The notes under the pieces: generated by a model
Database searches by the model: none
The model's input: only the letters and a program-made list of their open reading frames with translations
What the model was told of the DNA's origin: nothing
Position numbers and translations under genes: made by a program
In this document: one piece after another, positions 59,052 to 64,000 of the stretch
How positions within the stretch are numbered: the stretch's first letter is position 1
Layout of the letters: each line of letters starts with the position of its first letter
Assembly: GCF_002091955.1 (NCBI RefSeq)
Contig: NZ_MKKY01000042.1
Coordinates: 124,001 to 188,000, forward strand
Direction: 5' to 3'
Length of the DNA: 64,000 bases
Origin: Rhodococcus sp. 1168
Lineage (GTDB): Bacteria; Actinomycetota; Actinomycetes; Mycobacteriales; Mycobacteriaceae

Positions 59052-60221
59052 TCAGCGCTCCCACTTCGACCTCAGAGACGCTAAAACTCTCTCGGCGAAA
59101 TCGGTCACATCGTGGTCACCGGAACGTTGCGCCTGTTCGAAGAGAATTCGCCACCGCGATATGAGTGCCTCGGACCGTGGAACCGAGAGGTGATGCCGAC
59201 GCGCAGCGGCGATCCGGGTGTGGTCGTCAGGGAGAAACCAGTAAGTCGACATCCAAACCCAGATGAGCTGAGCATCGAGAATTTTCGAGGCAAGGACCCG
59301 GTCGTCGGCCAGTTGCGGCCAAATGCCGACAACCTCGGCTCGCCATGCGTCGACCATGGCTTGTGCACGCTCGGTCGAAAGGTCGAAATGGCACAGGCAT
59401 CCGGGAGAGGACGCCAATGCATACGTGATGTCGAGCGTGGCATCTCGAAAGCCGCCCCACTCGTAGTCGAGGAAGCGCACACCCTCCCCGTTGACGATGA
59501 TGTTGTCCGGGCACAGGTCGGATGGGCTGAAGGCACGAAGCGCACCATGTGCGAACAACCTCCCGCTTCGCTCGACGCGGGCCAAGACGCGCAGCGGAGT
59601 GTCCGTCATGCCAAGTACTTCGGCGAGCATCTTCGGTACGGCAACAAGCGCATCCGGTATCTGCTCCGAAATGCCGTCAGCCGAATGCGGCAGACCCACA
59701 CGCCTGAGCAGCGCCGCGAAATCGTCTTCTCGTCCAGCGGTGGCGGCATGCATGCGTCCGAGCGCTTGTGCCATGGCCATCAACGAGTTGGTGACCGATG
59801 CCGAGTCGGAATGTTTGAGCAATGCAGTGATCGAACTGGCATCGCCTAGATCACTGAGAACAAGCAACCTCGCCCCCAGGTCGTAAGCCAGCAGGGACGG
59901 CCCCGGTCGACTGTCGGTTGCGAGAGCCGTAGTGAATTGATACGACGCCGCCTCACGGAGAAAGGCCGACCTACCGCCGACAGTCTCCGCTTCGCTGTGG
60001 AGTTCGGTGTCGGTTGCGGTATCTCGAACCTGCTTGATCACCAGGGTTCGAGGCAACTGAAAAGGATTCTCCGAAACTCGAACGCGAAGGACAATTGCCT
60101 GGCCGCTGCCTCCGAGGTCGACGGGATCGACCAAGGTGACGTGTGCACCGGCACGTCGGGTAAGCAACTGCTGCGCAGCTGCTACCACCTCTGAAACAGG
60201 ATCTGCCAATGTTGCGGTCAT
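59052..60221 (-). CDS. Phosphotransferase (APH) family protein
   Basis: Kinase-like protein of the aminoglycoside phosphotransferase/choline kinase superfamily; the substrate is unknown. The 389-residue protein has an N-lobe with LVIKQV near residue 60 and a C-lobe whose catalytic loop reads [19 protein letters not shown] near 231, where most relatives have HGDLxxxN. The metal motif is [10 protein letters not shown] near 250. The Asp and Asn needed for catalysis are present. ATG 60221 has no clear ribosome binding site. It stands alone, 31 bp upstream of rarA and divergent from the RDD gene. Confidence 0.75.
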   Translation of the reverse strand: MTATLADPVSEVVAAAQQLLTRRAGAHVTLVDPVDLGGSGQAIVLRVRVSENPFQLPRTLVIKQVRDTATDTELHSEAETVGGRSAFLREAASYQFTTALATDSRPGPSLLAYDLGARLLVLSDLGDASSITALLKHSDSASVTNSLMAMAQALGRMHAATAGREDDFAALLRRVGLPHSADGISEQIPDALVAVPKMLAEVLGMTDTPLRVLARVERSGRLFAHGALRAFSPSDLCPDNIIVNGEGVRFLDYEWGGFRDATLDITYALASSPGCLCHFDLSTERAQAMVDAWRAEVVGIWPQLADDRVLASKILDAQLIWVWMSTYWFLPDDHTRIAAARRHHLSVPRSEALISRWRILFEQAQRSGDHDVTDFAERVLASLRSKWER

Positions 60222-60552
60222 CGCGTACCAAGGTACCCGGTCTGTATGACAAACTGTGGCGGCTCCGATACGTCGAATCGGCTTGTTTCCGACTGACCTG
60301 GGGAATCGCCGATACCGATTTCATCACGACGGGCATCGAACCGGACAGACCGGAATCGAGGGTATCGACACAGGTGGAACTTCCTGCGGTAGTACCTGAA
60401 TCCTCGGAAAGAACTGTTCGCTTCGACAAAGGCACTGCTCGTCGCCACGTCAGGCTTGACACATCACAGCCGGTGGGGTTCGCTCACCCTGAAATTGCGT
60501 CAGTACGCGACGGCGCGTTCATGGATGAAGAACGACTCGAGGGGGATATTTC
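60222..60552. promoter_or_regulatory. Divergent intergenic region before the RDD gene
   Basis: 331 bp between the phosphotransferase gene (leftward) and the RDD gene (rightward). One plus-strand frame (60209-60556) crosses all of it and both neighbouring starts. It has no ribosome binding site or recognisable family, so I do not call it. Promoters for both neighbours must lie here; I could not place them. GAGGGGG near 60538 is the RDD ribosome binding site. Confidence 0.4.
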
Positions 60553-61155
60553 GTGACCAACCCGCCCAATGATCCGCACTACGGCGGCGTAGACCCGAAT
60601 CAGCCGCAGTATCCGCAGAATCCGGGCAACAGCTACCCACCACCCGGGAACTACCCACCACCCGGAAGTTACCCACCGCCGCCCGCCTCTGGCAATGCCG
60701 CGTACGGCCTCGGTTCTCAGCTGCCAGGAGGCGGCCGGCCAGGGGGCTTGGGAGCGCGGTTCGCCGCTCGCTTCATCGACGGCATCATCGTGGCCGTAGT
60801 GGCGCTCGTCGTCTATGCAATCTCGCCGGACGGGTTCGTCGGGCAGTTCATTCTCGGCCTCGTCACCGCGGTTCTGGGATTCGCCTACTTCACGCTCCTC
60901 GAGTCGAGCCGAGGGCAGACGCTGGGTAAGCAAATGCTGGGTCTTCGCACTCTCGGCGCTGCAGGCGGCAACCCCACGCAAGCCGAGGCTGCGAAGCGGA
61001 ATGCGTTTCTGCTGCTGAACATCGTCCCGGTTCTTGGCGGGTTGCTCGTTTTCGTCGCATACATCGTCATTGCTGTGACGATCAACTCGAGCCCCATCAA
61101 GCAGGGCAAGCACGACGAACTCGCCGGCGGCACTCAGGTGATCGCGGTCAACTGA
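60553..61155 (+). CDS. RDD family membrane protein with Pro/Tyr-rich N-terminus
   Basis: 200 residues. The first 50 are cytoplasmic and made of Pro, Gly, Asn and Tyr (YPQNPGNSYPPPGNYPPP). An RDD domain follows, with ARFAARFIDGIIVAVVALVV near residue 69, a second helix near 95-112 and a third near 156-178. The hallmark RxxxxxxD is in ARFIDG, and GQTLGKQMLGLRTL is typical. RDD proteins are often linked to ion transport, but this one's role is unknown. The GTG start follows GAGGGGG. A strong terminator lies 30 bp after its stop, and the next gene has a similar N-terminus. Confidence 0.85.
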   Translation: MTNPPNDPHYGGVDPNQPQYPQNPGNSYPPPGNYPPPGSYPPPPASGNAAYGLGSQLPGGGRPGGLGARFAARFIDGIIVAVVALVVYAISPDGFVGQFILGLVTAVLGFAYFTLLESSRGQTLGKQMLGLRTLGAAGGNPTQAEAAKRNAFLLLNIVPVLGGLLVFVAYIVIAVTINSSPIKQGKHDELAGGTQVIAVN

Positions 61156-61184
61156 CCCGGGCCTGCGTACAGGGGGGTGTAACC

Positions 61185-61221
61185 AAGCGGATCCATCGGA
61201 AGACTCCCGATGGATCCGCTT
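61185..61221 (+). terminator. Rho-independent-like terminator after the RDD gene
   Basis: AAGCGGATCCATCGG (61185-61199) pairs perfectly with 61207-61221 over 15 bp, enclosing a 7-nt loop, and the right arm runs into CTTTTC. It lies 30 bp past the RDD stop and separates that gene from the repeat protein. Confidence 0.85.
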
Positions 61222-61307
61222 TTCAGTTCACCGACCGACGGATACGGATGTTCAGCCGACTTGAACGGCGCACAATGACCTGAAGTCCCTGAAAAAGGAG
61301 AAATACC

Positions 61308-62351
61308 GTGAGCGAGAACCCACCGACCGGCCCGCAGTACGGCAGCACTCCCGACCCCGACCGACCAGACCTTGGGAAGTCTTCGCAACCAGGAGAGGGC
61401 GGCTACCCGCCACCAGGCAACACACCACCAGGCAACACACCACCGGGCAACTACCCACCACCGGGCAACTACCCACCGCAGGGTGGATACCCCCCGCCGG
61501 GCAACTATCCACCGCCCGGTAACTATCCACCCCCGGGTGGATACCCGACTGGTGGCTATCCGCCTGCGTCCGGCAACTACCCACCCCCGGCGGGCAACTA
61601 CCCACCCCCGGCGGGCAACTACCCACCCGGCAACTACCCCCCACCTCCCGGAAACTATCCCCCGCCACCCGGAAACTACGGCTCGCACGGGTCCGGATTC
61701 GGCGGAGGACTGCCCCCGACGCTCGACGTCGGCGGCGCGATTTCCTTCGGTTGGAACAAGTTCAAGGACAACGCAGGCGTGTGGGTCGGTATCGTCTTCA
61801 TCGCTGTAGTTATTCAGTTCGTCATCAATCTGATCTTCGGCGGATTCGACACCTCCGGGGACTTCTCGTCGAGTTTCAATGTTCTGGGAATCATCGGCAC
61901 GCTTGTCGGTGCGGTTGTGACATACCTGATCCAGGCTGCGATGGTTCGCGGTGCATTGCACGAGGTCGATGGGACCAAGCCCACGATCGGATCGTTCTTC
62001 CAGTTCGCCAATGTTGCGGCGATCATCATCGCCAGCGTGCTGATCGGGATCATGGCGACGATCGGCTTCGTGTTGCTGATCATCCCGGGCATCATCGTGG
62101 TGTTTCTGACGTGGTGGACGCTTCAATTCGTGGTCGACCGCAACGAAGATGCGATCACTGCAATCAAGTCGAGTTTCAGGGCGATTTCGTCGAACGCGGG
62201 CCAATTGTTCTTGCTTGCACTCGCACTCGTCGGAATCAACATTCTCGGCGCGATCCCCTGCGGGCTAGGACTACTGGTGACCATTCCGATCACCATCATT
62301 GCCTCGACGTATGCCTACCGCATCGTGACGAGCGGACAACCTGTCGCCTGA
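61308..62351 (+). CDS. Pro/Gly/Tyr-repeat membrane protein
   Basis: 347 residues. About 95 residues (31-124) are irregular GNYPPP, GGYPPP and GNTPP repeats. From about 139 (LDVGGAISFGWNKFKDNAG) a membrane domain of five or so helices follows, ending with a Thr/Gly tail. The membrane part resembles DUF975-like or glycerophosphoryl-diester-phosphodiesterase-type helical proteins; I cannot name its function. GTG 61308 is preceded by AAAGGAG with a 7-nt spacer. Its polyproline runs probably need elongation factor P. A long hairpin follows. Confidence 0.8.
   Translation: MSENPPTGPQYGSTPDPDRPDLGKSSQPGEGGYPPPGNTPPGNTPPGNYPPPGNYPPQGGYPPPGNYPPPGNYPPPGGYPTGGYPPASGNYPPPAGNYPPPAGNYPPGNYPPPPGNYPPPPGNYGSHGSGFGGGLPPTLDVGGAISFGWNKFKDNAGVWVGIVFIAVVIQFVINLIFGGFDTSGDFSSSFNVLGIIGTLVGAVVTYLIQAAMVRGALHEVDGTKPTIGSFFQFANVAAIIIASVLIGIMATIGFVLLIIPGIIVVFLTWWTLQFVVDRNEDAITAIKSSFRAISSNAGQLFLLALALVGINILGAIPCGLGLLVTIPITIIASTYAYRIVTSGQPVA
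61398..61679 (+). repeat. Coding repeats for Pro-Gly-Asn-Tyr motifs
   Basis: About 15 irregular units of 12-21 bp encoding variants of GNYPPP, GGYPPP, GNTPP and GNYPPPA. Some neighbouring units are identical in DNA (for example CCCCCGGCGGGCAACTAC, twice around 61585-61621), which points to recent slippage. Repeat number may differ between strains. Confidence 0.8.
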
Positions 62352-62366
62352 GCCTTCGGTCGAACA

Positions 62367-62412
62367 AGTGGAAGGGCCCCGATTCTCTCGCGAGAATCGG
62401 GGCCCTTCCACT
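62367..62412. terminator. 21-bp stem hairpin between the repeat protein and aspS
   Basis: The arms 62367-62387 and 62392-62412 are exact complements around the 4-nt loop TCGC. It lies 15 bp after the plus-strand gene and about 77 bp after the minus-strand aspS stop (62491-62489), so it can serve both. There is no long T run. Confidence 0.85.
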
Positions 62413-62488
62413 GTGAGTTCGGCTATCGAGTAGCCGAAGGCTCATCCTTTTCAGCCTGCGCGGATTCCTTCTTCTCCAGCTTGGCGTC

Positions 62489-64000
62489 CTACTCCGGCTT
62501 GGCGTCTATGCCGGATTCCTTACGCTGTAGCGGCGTGATCGGCGCCGGCGCGTCGGTCAACGGGTCGACGCCGCCGCCGGACTTGGGGAATGCAATGACC
62601 TCGCGGATCGAGTCGACTCCGGCAAGAAGAGCAGTGATCCGGTCCCAACCGAAGGCGATCCCGCCGTGCGGCGGCGCTCCGTAGCTGAAAGCGTCGAGCA
62701 GGAATCCGAACTTCTCCTGTGCCTCGGCTTCGCCGATCCCCATCACCGCGAACACGCGTTCCTGAATGTCCTTGCGGTGGATACGAATACTGCCGCCACC
62801 GATTTCGTTGCCGTTGCAGACGATGTCGTACGCGTAGGCGAGCGCCGACCCCGGATCGGTGTCGAAAGTCGCCATCGAATCCGGCTTCGGTGAAGTGAAA
62901 GCATGGTGCACGGCCGTCCACGCCCCGGAGCCGACGGCAACGTCACCGCTGGCCGTCGCGTCGGACGTCGGCTCGAAAAGTGGCGCATCGACGACCCAGA
63001 CGAACGCCCAAGCCTTCGGGTCGATCAGGTCGAGTTTGCGTGCGATCTCACCACGCACTGCCCCGAGTAGCCCGCGCGAGCCCTTGACCGGTCCCGCGGA
63101 GAAGAAGATTGCGTCACCGGGCTTGGCGCCTACGTGAGCTGCGAGGCCGTCGCGCTCGGTATCGGTGAGATTCTTCGCTACCGGTCCACCGAGGCTTCCG
63201 TCCTCGCCGACGAGTACGTAGGCAAGTCCCTTGTGCCCACGCTGCTTGGCGAATTCCTGCCATTTGTCGAGCTGCTTGCGCGGCTGTGAGGCGCCGCCCG
63301 GCATCACTACCGCTCCGACGTACGGTGCCTGGAATACCCGGAAGGTCGTGTCGGCGAAGAAGTCGGTGCACTCGACGAGTTCGATCTCGAACCGAAGGTC
63401 CGGCTTGTCCGACCCGTAACGCCGCATCGACTCGGCGTACGTGATCCGAGGAATCTTGTCGACGATCTCGTAGCCGACCAGTTTCCACAGAGCCGCGAGG
63501 ATCTCTTCGGCCAGCAGAATGACGTCTTCCTGGGTGACAAAGCTCATTTCGACGTCGAGCTGGGTGAACTCGGGCTGACGATCGGCCCGGAAATCTTCGT
63601 CTCGGTAGCAGCGTGCGATCTGGTAGTACCGCTCGATTCCGCCGACCATCAGCAGCTGCTTGAACAGCTGCGGACTCTGCGGGAGCGCGTAGAAGCTGCC
63701 CGGCTGCAACCGTGCAGGCACGAGGAAATCTCGTGCGCCTTCGGGCGTGGATCGCGTCAAGGTGGGTGTCTCGACCTCGACGAACTCATGGTGCGCCAGC
63801 ACACTGCGTGCTGCAGCATTGACATGCGATCGCAGACGGATGGCGCTTCCCGGGCCCTCGCGACGCAAATCCAGGTACCGATACTTCAGGCGAGCTTCTT
63901 CGCCCGGCTGTTCATCGAGCTGGAACGGAAGAGGGGCACTCTCGGCGAGAACCTCGATCGCTGATGCGTCGACCTCGATGGCGCCGGTCGGAATCTCGAA
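62489..64000 (-). CDS. aspS: Aspartyl-tRNA synthetase, 5' end outside the window
   Basis: Charges tRNA-Asp; the bacterial type has an inserted GAD domain. The visible 503 residues run from before [15 protein letters not shown] to the C-terminus. Class II motif 2 is in [20 protein letters not shown], followed by [13 protein letters not shown]; motif 3 is in [20 protein letters not shown]. The frame is open to the window edge, so the internal Met near 63868 is not the start; the N-terminal anticodon-binding domain is missing. The gene ends in TAG after GIDAKPE. The same frame then continues for 21 codons of similar composition (62488-62426) before a second TAG. Confidence 0.95.
   Translation of the reverse strand, partial: FEIPTGAIEVDASAIEVLAESAPLPFQLDEQPGEEARLKYRYLDLRREGPGSAIRLRSHVNAAARSVLAHHEFVEVETPTLTRSTPEGARDFLVPARLQPGSFYALPQSPQLFKQLLMVGGIERYYQIARCYRDEDFRADRQPEFTQLDVEMSFVTQEDVILLAEEILAALWKLVGYEIVDKIPRITYAESMRRYGSDKPDLRFEIELVECTDFFADTTFRVFQAPYVGAVVMPGGASQPRKQLDKWQEFAKQRGHKGLAYVLVGEDGSLGGPVAKNLTDTERDGLAAHVGAKPGDAIFFSAGPVKGSRGLLGAVRGEIARKLDLIDPKAWAFVWVVDAPLFEPTSDATASGDVAVGSGAWTAVHHAFTSPKPDSMATFDTDPGSALAYAYDIVCNGNEIGGGSIRIHRKDIQERVFAVMGIGEAEAQEKFGFLLDAFSYGAPPHGGIAFGWDRITALLAGVDSIREVIAFPKSGGGVDPLTDAPAPITPLQRKESGIDAKPE

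Noticed and set aside
60209-60556. 115-residue plus-strand frame between the phosphotransferase and RDD genes
   Set aside because: It overlaps both neighbouring starts, has no ribosome binding site, and the protein has no recognisable motif or family.

Overview
This window looks like a chromosome segment from a GC-rich actinobacterium of the order Mycobacteriales, most likely Rhodococcus or a close relative in Nocardiaceae. The evidence is the presence of mihF, whiA, opcA, a B-4DMT-type membrane protein, a GGDEF-only membrane cyclase and a helicase-dead PriA, many GTG and TTG starts, and gene neighbourhoods I recognise from Mycobacterium tuberculosis. The segment is almost entirely core genome. 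I see no phage, insertion sequence, CRISPR array, rRNA or tRNA.

Central carbon block (1-15.0 kb): ctaB (minus) diverges from a pentose-phosphate operon tkt-tal-zwf-opcA-pgl (plus). Facing it is the minus-strand block gap-pgk-tpiA, a strong hairpin, secG and ppc. The leader of gap holds four perfect 13-bp direct repeats and two inverted repeats.

Regulation, repair and riboflavin block (15.0-27.3 kb, all minus): uvrC-rapZ-yvcK-whiA lies downstream of fmt-rsmB-rpe-ribD-ribE-ribBA-ribH-PH protein. Start and stop codons mostly overlap as ATGA, so these are tightly coupled operons.

Accessory insert (27.6-30.2 kb): a ten-helix GGDEF diguanylate cyclase (plus) and a Tat-exported cyclase-family hydrolase (minus) overlap tail to tail by 85 bp.

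Nucleotide and translation block (30.3-47.7 kb, all minus): pepQ-efp-nusB, then pyrR-pyrB-pyrC-membrane protein-carA-carB-pyrF, then mihF-gmk-rpoZ-coaBC-metK-priA. A PyrR-type RNA element lies just before the pyrR ribosome binding site.

Shikimate, cell wall and translation block (47.8-59.0 kb): a plus-strand four-helix membrane protein converges on aroB across a perfect 48-bp palindrome. The minus strand carries rarA, alaS-ruvX-mltG-aroE, a short A24 prepilin peptidase, and aroC-aroK-aroB.

Right end (59.0-64 kb): a phosphotransferase-family gene diverges from an RDD protein and a Pro/Gly/Tyr-repeat membrane protein, each followed by a hairpin terminator. Then comes the 3' part of aspS, cut by the window edge. 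I found no clearly new multi-gene system. The most unusual items are the gap leader repeats, the cyclase pair, the helicase-dead PriA and the in-frame tail beyond the aspS stop codon.
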